Positions 24,720 through 34,012 of a stretch of DNA of 46,863 bases are shown piece after piece. Where the stretch lies: NCBI RefSeq assembly GCF_003478505.1, contig NZ_QUFI01000023.1, forward strand, positions 514 through 47,376. Direction: 5' to 3'. A program made the position numbers and the translations under genes. This DNA comes from Clostridium sp. AF27-2AA. Its GTDB lineage: Bacteria > Bacillota > Clostridia > Lachnospirales > Lachnospiraceae. How positions within the stretch are numbered: the stretch's first letter is position 1; the number at the start of each line of letters is the position of its first letter. The notes below the pieces were generated by a model that was not told the DNA's origin, searched no databases, and saw only the letters and a program-made list of their open reading frames with translations.

Positions 24720-26219
24720 ATGAGCGAAGTAAGGTTAGAGGTAAAAAATCTTTGCAAGTCCTTCGGTATCACGAAGGCGGTTCAGAATGTTTCATTTAAC
24801 GTAAACAAAGGCGAGGTACATGCGCTGATCGGTGAGAATGGTTCCGGTAAATCAACCCTGACCAACATGTTGACCGGTATCTACAGCATCGGAAGCGGTA
24901 CCTTTGTACTGGATGGAAAAGAGATCCATCCGAAAAACCAGGTTGAGGCAAATAACGAGGGTGTCTCCATTATCGTGCAGGAGCTTGGTACCCTGTCAGG
25001 CCTGACTGTGGCAGAGAATATCTTCCTGGGCCATGAAGACCAGTTCGTACATATGGGAATCAAGAACACCAATGCCATGAACAAGAAGGCAACGGAGCTC
25101 CTGAAAAAATATGGATTTGAGCGCATCAAGGCAGCAGATATTATTGATGAGTATAACTTTGAGGACCGTAAGCTCATCGAGATCGTAAAGGCAACCTACT
25201 TTGATCCGAAGATCGTTGTCATCGATGAGACGACTACCGCACTTTCCCAGGAGGGACGTGAAGAGCTGTACAAGCATATGAACCGGATCCGTGAGAGCGG
25301 CAACTCCATCATCTTCATTTCCCATGACCTTCCGGAGGTTCTGGACAAGTCCGATACCATCACCATCATGCGTGACGGTGTTTACATCGATACGGTTAAG
25401 AGCAAAGATGTAACCGAGGATGATTTAAAACGACTCATGGTTGGCCGTGAGGTAACGGGTGACTATTATCGTTCCGATTATGGCGAGAAGGTTTCTGATG
25501 AAGTGGTTCTTTCTGTAAAGAATGTATCTGTTCCGGGCCTGATCCACGATGTAAGCTTTGACCTTCACAAGGGCGAGATCCTTGGCTTTGGCGGTTTGTC
25601 CGAGTCTGGTATGCATGAAATCGGAAAAGCAATTTTCGGTGCTTCCTATGACCGTACCGGTACGGTGGAGCTGGCAGACGGAACCCAGATCAATGATATC
25701 CCGACTGCGATCAAACACAGCATCGCATACACGTCCAAGGACCGTGATAACGAGTCTGTAGTGTTAAACCAGAGCATCGGTGACAACATCTGCCTTCCGT
25801 CTCTGGACAGCCTGGCTGGCAAGAGTCATCTGTTAAGCGATAAAAAGTTAAAAGAATTTGCAAACAAATACGCAAAACAGATGTCTGTTAAGATGGTCAA
25901 TGTAGACCAGTTTGTATCGGATCTTTCCGGTGGTAATAAGCAGAAGGTCGTTCTGGCAAGATGGATCGGCAAGGACTCTGACATCGTTGTGTTAGACAGC
26001 CCGACCCGAGGCATTGATATCAAGGTAAAACAGGATATCTACCAGTTAATGAACCAGATGAGAAAGAATGGAAAGTCCATCATCATGATTTCCGAGGAGC
26101 TGATGGAGCTCATTGGTATGTGCGATCGCATCATGATCATGAAGGATGGCAAGACCAGCGGAGAGCTGGAGCGTAATGAGGCCATCGATGAGAACAGCCT
26201 GATTACGATGATGGTATAA
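24720..26219 (+). CDS. Sugar ABC transporter ATP-binding protein (RbsA/AraG-type, two nucleotide-binding domains)
   Basis: The 499-residue protein has two ATPase halves. Half one has an intact Walker A GENGSGKST (38-46) and Walker B VVIDET (D169, E170), but NFEDR (146-150) stands where the LSxGQ signature should be. Half two has a ruined Walker A (GFGGLSESG, 289-297) and a good signature LSGGNKQ (402-408), but the catalytic glutamate after D426 is serine (S427). One composite site (Walker A of half one with signature of half two) can therefore be active and the other is dead. It lies between the two permease genes. Confidence 0.93.
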   Translation: MSEVRLEVKNLCKSFGITKAVQNVSFNVNKGEVHALIGENGSGKSTLTNMLTGIYSIGSGTFVLDGKEIHPKNQVEANNEGVSIIVQELGTLSGLTVAENIFLGHEDQFVHMGIKNTNAMNKKATELLKKYGFERIKAADIIDEYNFEDRKLIEIVKATYFDPKIVVIDETTTALSQEGREELYKHMNRIRESGNSIIFISHDLPEVLDKSDTITIMRDGVYIDTVKSKDVTEDDLKRLMVGREVTGDYYRSDYGEKVSDEVVLSVKNVSVPGLIHDVSFDLHKGEILGFGGLSESGMHEIGKAIFGASYDRTGTVELADGTQINDIPTAIKHSIAYTSKDRDNESVVLNQSIGDNICLPSLDSLAGKSHLLSDKKLKEFANKYAKQMSVKMVNVDQFVSDLSGGNKQKVVLARWIGKDSDIVVLDSPTRGIDIKVKQDIYQLMNQMRKNGKSIIMISEELMELIGMCDRIMIMKDGKTSGELERNEAIDENSLITMMV

Positions 26220-26229
26220 GGAGGCAGCA

Positions 26230-27201
26230 ATGGAGAATCAAGTTAAGACAAACACAGACCAGAAAGAGCAGCAGCTCAAGAAATTATCAAAAATGTCGCT
26301 GATCCGTTCCCTTCTGCCGATCGCGGGACTGATTATCATTTTCTTATTATTTAACGTTCTCACGAACTTCAGAATGATCGGAAACCTTCCGCTCGTTTTG
26401 TCACAGGTATATGTGACCATGATCGCAGCGACAGGCGTATTCTTTATCATGACCATGGGCGGTCTGGATTTCTCCCAGGGATCTATCCTGGGTATTGCAT
26501 CCATCGTTGTATGTATGCTTTCCAAGACCAGCATCCCGCTTGCGATTGTGGGCGGCATTGCAGCAGGTGCAGCAATCGGAGCCATCAACGGATACTTCTA
26601 TGTATACCGCAAGATCAAATCCTTCATCGTTACGATCTGTACCATGTTCCTGTTCCGCGGATTTATCAAATACCTGACAACCAACGCGCCGGTAGCAGGT
26701 TCCGCAAAGCTGATTAACTTTGACAGTACCGAGTTAAAGATCGCATGCACCGTGCTGATCCTGGTAATCGGATTTGTACTGTTCCGTTTCACCAAGTTTG
26801 GTACCTACTTAAAGGCCATCGGTGCCGGTGAGAAAGCAGCGATGTTCTCCGGTATCCGTACTGACCGCATGAAGTTCTGGATTTACGTATTAGCTGGCGC
26901 GATTACCGGTTTTGCGGCATTTATCAACGTTATCAAGGTTGGTTCCGTTACTTCTTCCGGTGGTAACCAGTTAGAGACCCAGATCCTGATCGCCCTCGTA
27001 CTTGGCGGCATGCCGATCTCCGGCGGCGCAAAGGTACGTTTTGAGAATATCATCGTAGGTTCCCTGCTTTACATCGTATTAAACAGCGGACTGACTATGA
27101 TGGGCTTCTCCACACAGCTGATGCAGCTGATTCAGGGCGTGGTATTCCTGGTATTCGTAGCAGTATTCGCAGACCGTCAGTCCCTGCAGGTAATCAAATA
27201 A
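26230..27201 (+). CDS. Sugar ABC transporter permease 2 (RbsC/AraH family)
   Basis: The 323-residue membrane protein has a charged N-terminus of about 25 residues, then hydrophobic segments with ITMTMGGLDFSQGSILG-like signature (FIMTMGGLDFSQGSILGIA) and AAIGAINGYFYVYRKIKSFIVT. It starts 10 bp after the ATPase stop, behind AAGGAGG. It is the presumed heterodimer partner of permease 1. Confidence 0.92.
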   Translation: MENQVKTNTDQKEQQLKKLSKMSLIRSLLPIAGLIIIFLLFNVLTNFRMIGNLPLVLSQVYVTMIAATGVFFIMTMGGLDFSQGSILGIASIVVCMLSKTSIPLAIVGGIAAGAAIGAINGYFYVYRKIKSFIVTICTMFLFRGFIKYLTTNAPVAGSAKLINFDSTELKIACTVLILVIGFVLFRFTKFGTYLKAIGAGEKAAMFSGIRTDRMKFWIYVLAGAITGFAAFINVIKVGSVTSSGGNQLETQILIALVLGGMPISGGAKVRFENIIVGSLLYIVLNSGLTMMGFSTQLMQLIQGVVFLVFVAVFADRQSLQVIK

Positions 27202-27260
27202 CAAACAGACATCAGACTGGGGAATGACAGCATAAGGAAAAGCATCGGAGGTTTGATGAT

Positions 27261-28376
27261 ATGCCCAGAACAGCGGGAAGTCAGAATCAGGAAAATTTGA
27301 AATACCAGAAGCTTTACAACTGGGGTCGTACTCTGATCACCAGCGGAGTGATCAAGAATCAGGACAAGTTTCCGTCGGAGCATATCCTTCAGAAAAAGTT
27401 CGGATATTCCAGGCAGACGGTGCGAAATGCTTTGGACCGTCTGGAAAAGGATGGACTGATCATCCGCGTAAAAGGAAGCGGCACTTATGTATCGTATGAA
27501 AACAGTGGCGCAGACGGCGAACGCCCCCATGTGGGACTGATTTTAAGCTACTTTTCGGATTATCTGTTTCCGCAGGTCTATGCGGGAATTGAGTCGGTGC
27601 TTCGGAATAAAAGCTTTGAAATTGATGTAGCTGTGACCAGAAACCGGCTGAACGACGAAGAAATGTATTTAAAAGGATTTTTAAACCGGAATGTGGCCGG
27701 GCTCATTATTGAGGGAACCCGGTCCACCTTCCCGAATCCAAATCTGCGTCTTTATAAGGAAATCCGGAAACGGAACATTCCGACCCTGTTCATTCACAAT
27801 CATTATCAAAATGAACAGTTCGACAGTGTGGAGATGTCGGATGCCCGGGCAGGCTATGAACTGACCCGGATACTGATCCAGAACGGACACCGCCGCATTG
27901 GAGGAATTTTTAAGTATGATGACATACAGGGAATTGAGCGTTATCGTGGCTTTATTGAATGTCTGTCAGATTATGGAATCAATTTTGACGATGACTGTAT
28001 TCGGTGGTATTCCACCAAGGATATGGAAGAGAAACTGAGCAGAAAGAGTCTGCTGCGGATGTACCGCCGGACCAAAGACTGCACGGCCATGATCCTCTAC
28101 AATGATGAGGTGGCCGGCTTCTATATGGATTTTTTGAAGGAACGCGGACTGCGTGTGCCGGAAGATATTTCCCTGGTATCGTTTGACGATGCGGGGCCGG
28201 AACAGGAAGCAGAACTGAAAATTTTATCCGTGATCCATCCAAAGTATAACCTTGGGCGGATTACAGCCCGGAACCTGCTCCGCATGATGGAGGATCCGGA
28301 CTGGCAGAAAAAGAACTACGCGCACCAGTTTCCGGTGGCATTCAACAACGGAAACTCGGTTCGTGATATAAGATGA
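27261..28376 (+). CDS. araR: GntR/LacI-type arabinose regulator (AraR-like)
   Basis: The 371-residue protein combines a GntR winged helix (about residues 10-80: SEHILQKKFGYSRQTVRNAL, DGLIIRVKGSGTYVS) with a LacI/periplasmic-binding-type effector domain (PHVGLILSYFSDYLFPQVYAGIE, IGGIFKYDDIQGIERYRGF, ISLVSFDDAGPEQ). This domain pair is that of Bacillus AraR, which releases DNA on binding L-arabinose. It lies between the transporter and araA, and two matching palindromes lie at the operon promoter. GGAGG is 9 nt before the start. AraR identity is inferred from architecture and context. Confidence 0.85.
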   Translation: MPRTAGSQNQENLKYQKLYNWGRTLITSGVIKNQDKFPSEHILQKKFGYSRQTVRNALDRLEKDGLIIRVKGSGTYVSYENSGADGERPHVGLILSYFSDYLFPQVYAGIESVLRNKSFEIDVAVTRNRLNDEEMYLKGFLNRNVAGLIIEGTRSTFPNPNLRLYKEIRKRNIPTLFIHNHYQNEQFDSVEMSDARAGYELTRILIQNGHRRIGGIFKYDDIQGIERYRGFIECLSDYGINFDDDCIRWYSTKDMEEKLSRKSLLRMYRRTKDCTAMILYNDEVAGFYMDFLKERGLRVPEDISLVSFDDAGPEQEAELKILSVIHPKYNLGRITARNLLRMMEDPDWQKKNYAHQFPVAFNNGNSVRDIR

Positions 28377-28405
28377 TCATTCACATTTATAGGAGGTAGA
28401 TTGAC

Positions 28406-29845
28406 ATGAAGAAGTTATACTTTGCAGTAGGCTCCCAGGACCTTTACGGAGACGAGTGCTTAAAGCAGGTGGCTGAGGACAGCCGCCAGATGGCAGAATT
28501 CCTGAATGAGAAATTAAAAGATGTGGCAGAGGTGGAATTGGTTCCGACGATCATCAACTCCGAGAGCTGCATCACGACCATGCGTCAGGCATCCTGCGAT
28601 GATGACTGTATTGGTGTGATCACCTGGATGCATACCTTCTCCCCGGCCAAGATGTGGATCAAGGGCCTTCAGGAGCTGAGAAAGCCGCTTCTGCATCTGC
28701 ACACCCAGGCAAATGAGAAGCTTCCGTACGACACCATCGATATGGACTTCATGAATTTAAACCAGGCAGCTCATGGAGACCGTGAGTACGGTTTCATCGT
28801 AGCAAGACTCGGCATCCCGCACGAGGTTGTTGCAGGTTACTACAAGCATGATGATGTAGTGGCAAAGATCCGTCAGTTCGCAGAAGTTGCAAAGGCAATT
28901 TCTTATTCTAAATCCTTAAAGGTTGCTTCCTTCGGCAACAATATGCGCGAAGTAGCAGTAACCGACGGTGACCGCGTAGAGAGCCAGATCAAATACGGCT
29001 GGGAGTGCAACTACTTTGCACTGGGCGATGTGGTTGACACCATCAATGCAGTGACTGAGGAAGAGATTGACGCAAAGATGAAGGAGTACACCGACAAGTA
29101 CACCATGAAGACTGACCGCATCGACTCCGTTCGCGAGCAGGCAAAATATGAGGTTGGCCTGGAGAAATTCCTGGCAGCCAACGGTATCGGCGCATTTGCA
29201 GACACCTTCCAGGATCTGCACGGATTAAAGCAACTTCCGGGTATCGCAGCCCAGAACTTAATGGCAAAGGGCATCGGCTTTGGTCCGGAGGGCGATTACA
29301 AGATCTCCGCTTTATCCGCAGTACTCATGAAGATGTCTGAGGGCAGAGACGGCGCTACCGGCTTCATCGAAGACTACACCTACGACTTAACTCCGGGTCA
29401 GGAGCTTGAGCTGGCATCCCATATGCTGGAGGTTCCGCCGGCATTCGCAGCAACCAAACCGGAAATTGATGTACTGCCGCTTGGCATTGGCGGTAAAGAA
29501 GATCCGGCAAGACTGATCTTTGACGGTGTGACCGGTGATGGCATTCAGGTAACCATGGTAGATATGGGCGATCACTTCCGCCTGATCTGCGCAGATATTG
29601 AGCTGGTAAAACAGCCGAAACCGATGCCGAACCTTCCGGTAGCAAGAATCATGTACCGCCACAAACCGAATTTCCAGATCGGTACCGCAGCATGGTGCTA
29701 CGCAGGCGGCGCTCATCACTCTGTTGTATCTACTGCACTGACCAGAGATGATATCGCAATGTTTGCAAGACTGACCGGAACAGAACTCATCACCATTGGT
29801 GAAGATACCACTGAGGCAGATCTGCAGAAGTTCTTTATGAAATAA
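28406..29845 (+). CDS. araA: L-arabinose isomerase
   Basis: AraA converts L-arabinose to L-ribulose using Mn2+. The 479-residue protein begins YFAVGSQDLYG and contains VITWMHTFSPAKMWI and MDFMNLNQAAHGDREYGF. The metal and catalytic residues align as E295 (PEGDYK), E322 (FIEDYTY), H339 (ASHMLEV) and the H437-H438 pair (GGAHHS). AGGAGG lies 10 nt before the start. No ribulokinase (araB) or epimerase (araD) gene is in the window, so the pathway must be completed elsewhere. A two-way terminator follows. Confidence 0.96.
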   Translation: MKKLYFAVGSQDLYGDECLKQVAEDSRQMAEFLNEKLKDVAEVELVPTIINSESCITTMRQASCDDDCIGVITWMHTFSPAKMWIKGLQELRKPLLHLHTQANEKLPYDTIDMDFMNLNQAAHGDREYGFIVARLGIPHEVVAGYYKHDDVVAKIRQFAEVAKAISYSKSLKVASFGNNMREVAVTDGDRVESQIKYGWECNYFALGDVVDTINAVTEEEIDAKMKEYTDKYTMKTDRIDSVREQAKYEVGLEKFLAANGIGAFADTFQDLHGLKQLPGIAAQNLMAKGIGFGPEGDYKISALSAVLMKMSEGRDGATGFIEDYTYDLTPGQELELASHMLEVPPAFAATKPEIDVLPLGIGGKEDPARLIFDGVTGDGIQVTMVDMGDHFRLICADIELVKQPKPMPNLPVARIMYRHKPNFQIGTAAWCYAGGAHHSVVSTALTRDDIAMFARLTGTELITIGEDTTEADLQKFFMK

Positions 29846-29858
29846 AATCAGGTAAATA

Positions 29859-29905
29859 AAAATCCGTCCGGGATCCTGAAAAGGGTTCCGGGCGGATTTT
29901 TTTGC
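29859..29905. terminator. Bidirectional terminator between araA and the DUF885 gene
   Basis: AAATCCGTCCGGGATCC pairs with GGGTTCCGGGCGGATTT around a short TGAAAA loop, flanked by A and T runs. It serves the convergent araA (+) and the lipoprotein gene (-). Confidence 0.9.
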
Positions 29906-29919
29906 CTGCATTTACAAGT

Positions 29920-31758
29920 TTAGTTTCCCATCTTCTGGTTCATGAGCCAGGTAGTGAAATAGGCCTGGATCACATCGAAGGGAGCGTTTCCCATATCCAG
30001 GAGGAAGGAATGAAACTTCGTTGCATCGAAAGAATCCCCAAGCTGCAGTTCGGCTGTCTCCCGCATGTTGCGGATTTCCAGGGAACCGATGAAGTAGGAG
30101 AGGTAATTGGCCGGATTGTCTATCATGGTTTCAAACATGGAATCTGCAATGGATTCCGAATCGCTGAAGTAAGTGGACAGATATTTCTGAACATCTTTTT
30201 GTTCCCAGCCCAGGTAATTGATGGCCATATCCAGATAGGCGTGGATGCCGAGTGTGGCCTTGGAGTTGGCCTCCAGCAGTTCGCCAAGCAGCGGATCCAG
30301 ACCATTATCCAGACGGTAAGAGAGAGCCTCCACATAAGCTGCCCAGCCCTCCGTATAGCCGGAAAAGCTTAAAATCTTTCGCAGATCAGAGTCACAGTGG
30401 GTGTGGAACCATACCGTCTGGTACAGGTGTCCCGGATAACCCTCATGGGCAATGGTGTTGTAGAGGGGCTGGTTGTCATAGATCGGATTCCGGTTGATGT
30501 AGATGACGTTCTGGGAACTGTCATCAATTGGCGAAGTCAGATAAAAGGCAGGACTTAGGGAAAGCTCCAGCGCTTTTGGCACATCCTTTAATGTGTAGCT
30601 GCATTCCGGAAGCTGCGGAAAATCTTTTAAGGTCTGCTCCTTCAGTTCCTCCATGATGGCCGTCGGTTCCGTCTGACGGTATTGGTAGTTGTCAAGCATG
30701 GACTCCAGCTCCGGGTGTTCTGACAACAGCTTTGAGGTGATCTGTAAGTTATCGGAAATTTCCTGCTCGGTGGCAGTCATCAGTTCATCTATAGAGTGGT
30801 AGGAGGTTCCGGTTGCTGTGTATACAAGATATTCGTAGTAAGCTTTTCCATCCGGATATCCGCACATGCCTTTTTCGTTGGTTCCGGTGCCCTTGAGCTT
30901 TTCCAGACCTTCGATCAGCAGCTTATAGGCGGGGACAAAGTGTTCCTCCAGGGCAGCTTCGTTGCGGGCACAGAACTCTTTTTTGGCATCATCCGTCAGA
31001 TCCGGGAGCGCATTTAACCGTTCTGTGAAGGAGTTGATCATGAAATTATTGCCCGGAACCAGCAGGTAGCTTTTGCAGGATTCTATAACGTGATCAATGG
31101 AGGTGTCGCTCATCATGAGCCCGGCCTCGGCCTTTTCCTGCTCAAAGGAAAGAATCTGTCCGTAAAAAGTATCCAGGTATTCCAGAATATGCAAATAGTC
31201 TTCCACATCCTGACGGGTGTAGAAGGCGTACTCACAGAGCAGCATGGGAAGCTGGGCCTGGATGCCAATGGTGGGTGCTAACGGCTGGCTGTAAAGCTCT
31301 AGTCCTTCGCCCTTTTTCTCAGTGTTCATCAGGCTTTCCAGGATACGGAGCGTGAGTTTCTGATTGTCCGTCAGCAGGGCGGTCTGAAAACCGGAAAGCT
31401 CACTTCGCAGTTCTTCCTGATCCTTTCTTGTCTGCAAAAAAGCCTCCATGGAGATGGGGGCGATCGGCGCATCGGTTTTTGTGATGCCGCGGCCCTCCGG
31501 GTTTTTCAGAAGAAAATGCAGATCAAGGCGGGATGCGGAGATCTCATCCTGAAACAGGCTTTCCTCCAGAGCCGAAAAACGCTGCTGTTCCTTCAGGCTG
31601 CTTTCAGTGAGCTGTTCGTAGTCTGCAGAGGTTTCTTCCTCATAGGGAGCGGCCGTTGTAGGCTGAGGCGTGCGGGACGCGGGAGCGCAGGAACAAAGCA
31701 GTACGGCGCAGAGCGCGGCGGCTACAAATGGCGGCAGCTTTTTGTAGTTTTTATGCAT
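29920..31758 (-). CDS. DUF885-family lipoprotein, probable zinc metallopeptidase-like
   Basis: The 612-residue protein has a lipoprotein signal with C24 in LLCSCAPAS. A long helical domain follows, with the metallopeptidase-like HEGYPGH motif (H438, E439, H444) in TIAHEGYPGHLYQT and a downstream GYTEGWAAYVEALS that could give the third ligand. These are DUF885 features; some members are thought to be carboxypeptidase-like. The activity is not proven. ATG 31758 has GGAGG 8 nt upstream; the TTG at 31773 overlaps that site. It has its own promoter and is monocistronic, transcribed away from metG. Confidence 0.88.
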   Translation of the reverse strand: MHKNYKKLPPFVAAALCAVLLCSCAPASRTPQPTTAAPYEEETSADYEQLTESSLKEQQRFSALEESLFQDEISASRLDLHFLLKNPEGRGITKTDAPIAPISMEAFLQTRKDQEELRSELSGFQTALLTDNQKLTLRILESLMNTEKKGEGLELYSQPLAPTIGIQAQLPMLLCEYAFYTRQDVEDYLHILEYLDTFYGQILSFEQEKAEAGLMMSDTSIDHVIESCKSYLLVPGNNFMINSFTERLNALPDLTDDAKKEFCARNEAALEEHFVPAYKLLIEGLEKLKGTGTNEKGMCGYPDGKAYYEYLVYTATGTSYHSIDELMTATEQEISDNLQITSKLLSEHPELESMLDNYQYRQTEPTAIMEELKEQTLKDFPQLPECSYTLKDVPKALELSLSPAFYLTSPIDDSSQNVIYINRNPIYDNQPLYNTIAHEGYPGHLYQTVWFHTHCDSDLRKILSFSGYTEGWAAYVEALSYRLDNGLDPLLGELLEANSKATLGIHAYLDMAINYLGWEQKDVQKYLSTYFSDSESIADSMFETMIDNPANYLSYFIGSLEIRNMRETAELQLGDSFDATKFHSFLLDMGNAPFDVIQAYFTTWLMNQKMGN

Positions 31759-31793
31759 GAAGTGATCCTCCAAAATGGTCTTAAGTGTTCCTA

Positions 31794-31822
31794 ATTATAT
31801 AATATACTCTTGAGAAATACAA
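31794..31822 (-). promoter_or_regulatory. Promoter of the DUF885 lipoprotein gene
   Basis: On the minus strand TTGTAT (31822-31817) and a perfect TATAAT (31799-31794) are 17 bp apart, 35 bp before the start codon. Confidence 0.78.
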
Positions 31823-31864
31823 TATATGCGGGGGGTGCAGGCACGAGGAACCCCGTGCACTATA

Positions 31865-31893
31865 TTGAGTTTTCGCAGACTTTATGATATAGT
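31865..31893 (+). promoter_or_regulatory. Promoter of metG
   Basis: TTGAGT (31865-31870) and TATAGT (31888-31893) have a 17-bp spacer. It leaves a leader of about 115 nt before metG in which I see no T-box or SAM-riboswitch core. Confidence 0.65.
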
Positions 31894-32015
31894 TGATTTA
31901 ATCAGCGCAGCGAAAAAAACAGGCCTGCGCAGTTGCTGAGCCGGTTGTGCAAAAACAGGAAAAGTCACATTTGACAGGCAGATCCGGCAGCGAGAATTTA
32001 GGAGGAATTTGGCTC

Positions 32016-34007
32016 ATGTGTCAGAATGAAAATTGTAATTGTAAAAAACCGTATTATATCACCACCGCGATCGCTTATACATCCGGCAAGCCGCATATTG
32101 GCAACACCTACGAGATTGTACTGGCAGACAGCATCGCGCGTTTTAAGAGAGAGCAGGGCTACGATGTCCGTTTCCAGACCGGTACCGATGAGCACGGTCA
32201 GAAAATCGAGTTAAAGGCTGAGGCTGCAGGTGTAACCCCGAAGCAGTTTGTAGACGATGTGGCAGGCCAGATCAAGACAATCTGGGATCTGATGAACACT
32301 TCCTATGACAAATTCATTCGTACCACCGATGCAGACCATGAGGCTCAGGTACAGAAAATCTTCAAAAAACTGTACGACCAGGGTGATATCTACAAAGGCT
32401 ACTACGAGGGCCTTTACTGTACACCGTGTGAGTCCTTCTTTACCGAGTCCCAGTTAGTAGACGGCAAGTGCCCGGACTGCGGCCGCGAGGTACAGCCGGC
32501 CAAGGAGGAGGCTTACTTCTTCAAAATGAGCAAATACGCAGACCGCCTGATTGCGTACATCAACGAGCATCCGGAGTTCATCCAGCCGGTATCCAGAAAG
32601 AACGAGATGATGAACAATTTCCTGCTTCCGGGTCTGCAGGATCTGTGCGTATCCAGAACCTCCTTCACCTGGGGCATTCCGGTTTCCTTTGATCCTAAGC
32701 ATGTTACCTATGTATGGCTGGATGCACTGACCAACTATATCACCGGCCTTGGCTACGACTGCGATGGCAATAACGGTGAACTGTTCAAGAAATACTGGCC
32801 GGCAGATCTTCATCTGATCGGTAAAGATATCATCCGCTTCCATACCATTTACTGGCCGATCTTCCTGATGGCGCTGGATCTGCCGCTTCCGAAGCAGGTA
32901 TTTGGTCATCCGTGGCTTTTACAGGGGGATGGCAAGATGAGTAAGTCCAAGGGCAACGTGCTCTACGCAGATACCCTGGTAGACTTCTTCGGCGTGGACG
33001 CTGTCCGCTACTTTGTTCTGCATGAGATGCCGTTCGAGAACGATGGCGTTATTTCCTGGGAGCTGATGGTAGAGCGCATGAACTCTGACCTGGCAAACAT
33101 CCTTGGAAACCTGGTAAACCGCACCATTTCCATGTCCAACAAATATTTTGGCGGCGAGGTGAGAAACGGCGGTGCTTCCGACGCCGTTGATGAGGACTTA
33201 AAGAATGTCGCTCTGGCATCCGTAAAGAAGGCAGAGAGCAAGATGAATGAGCTTCGTGTGGCAGATGCCATCACCGAGATTTTCAACATCTTCCGCCGCT
33301 GTAACAAATATATCGACGAGACCATGCCTTGGGCACTGGCAAAGGACGAGGCTCAGAAAGACCGTCTGGCAACCGTTCTCTACAATCTGGTAGAGGCCAT
33401 CACTATCGGCGCGTCCCTGCTGGAGTCCTTCATGCCGGATACCTCCAGGAAGATCCTGGCCCAGCTCCATGCACAGAAGCGTGCCCTTTCTGAGATGGAC
33501 CAGTTTGGTCTGTATCCGTCCGGCGAGCATGTAACCGACGCACCGGAGATCCTGTTCGCAAGAATGGACCTCAAGGAAGTGATGGAAAAGGTAGAGGCTA
33601 TGCGCGCGGCAGAGAAGGCAGCACAGCCGGAAGCTGAGGAAGCAAAGGAAGAAGAGCCGGTCATCGACATCGAGCCGAAGGCTGAGATCGAGTATGATGA
33701 TTTTGCAAAGCTTCAGTTCCAGGTTGGCGAGATCATTGCCTGCGAGGCAGTCAAGAAGTCCAAAAAGCTTCTCTGCTCCCAGGTTAAGATCGGCAGCCAG
33801 GTAAAGCAGATCGTCAGCGGCATCAAGGCACACTATTCACCGGAAGAGATGGTGGGCAAGAAGGTTATGGTAGTTGTCAACTTAAAGCCTGCAAAACTGG
33901 CCGGTGTTCTGTCTGAGGGCATGCTCCTCTGCGCAGAAGACGCAGATGGCAACCTGTCCCTGATGGTTCCGGAGAAGAAGATGCCGTCCGGCGCTGAAAT
34001 CTGCTAA
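32016..34007 (+). CDS. metG: Methionyl-tRNA synthetase
   Basis: MetG charges tRNA-Met and the initiator tRNA. The 663-residue class I enzyme has HIGN (27-30), KMSKS (307-311), a zinc knuckle with CTPC...CPDC (about 133-160), the anticodon-binding helical domain, and a C-terminal EMAP/tRNA-binding domain (about 560-663, FAKLQFQVGEIIACEAV), as in homodimeric bacterial forms. ATG 32016 follows AGGAGG (32000-32005); an upstream TTG at 31947 would add an unlikely leader. An acidic linker (AEEAKEEEPVID) joins the tail. Confidence 0.96.
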   Translation: MCQNENCNCKKPYYITTAIAYTSGKPHIGNTYEIVLADSIARFKREQGYDVRFQTGTDEHGQKIELKAEAAGVTPKQFVDDVAGQIKTIWDLMNTSYDKFIRTTDADHEAQVQKIFKKLYDQGDIYKGYYEGLYCTPCESFFTESQLVDGKCPDCGREVQPAKEEAYFFKMSKYADRLIAYINEHPEFIQPVSRKNEMMNNFLLPGLQDLCVSRTSFTWGIPVSFDPKHVTYVWLDALTNYITGLGYDCDGNNGELFKKYWPADLHLIGKDIIRFHTIYWPIFLMALDLPLPKQVFGHPWLLQGDGKMSKSKGNVLYADTLVDFFGVDAVRYFVLHEMPFENDGVISWELMVERMNSDLANILGNLVNRTISMSNKYFGGEVRNGGASDAVDEDLKNVALASVKKAESKMNELRVADAITEIFNIFRRCNKYIDETMPWALAKDEAQKDRLATVLYNLVEAITIGASLLESFMPDTSRKILAQLHAQKRALSEMDQFGLYPSGEHVTDAPEILFARMDLKEVMEKVEAMRAAEKAAQPEAEEAKEEEPVIDIEPKAEIEYDDFAKLQFQVGEIIACEAVKKSKKLLCSQVKIGSQVKQIVSGIKAHYSPEEMVGKKVMVVVNLKPAKLAGVLSEGMLLCAEDADGNLSLMVPEKKMPSGAEIC

Positions 34008-34012
34008 GACGG

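Noticed and set aside
31894..32015. Possible T-box or SAM riboswitch before metG
   Set aside because: The T-box core (AGGGTGGNACCGCG type) and SAM-I core elements are absent; only a plain leader with a weak hairpin is visible.
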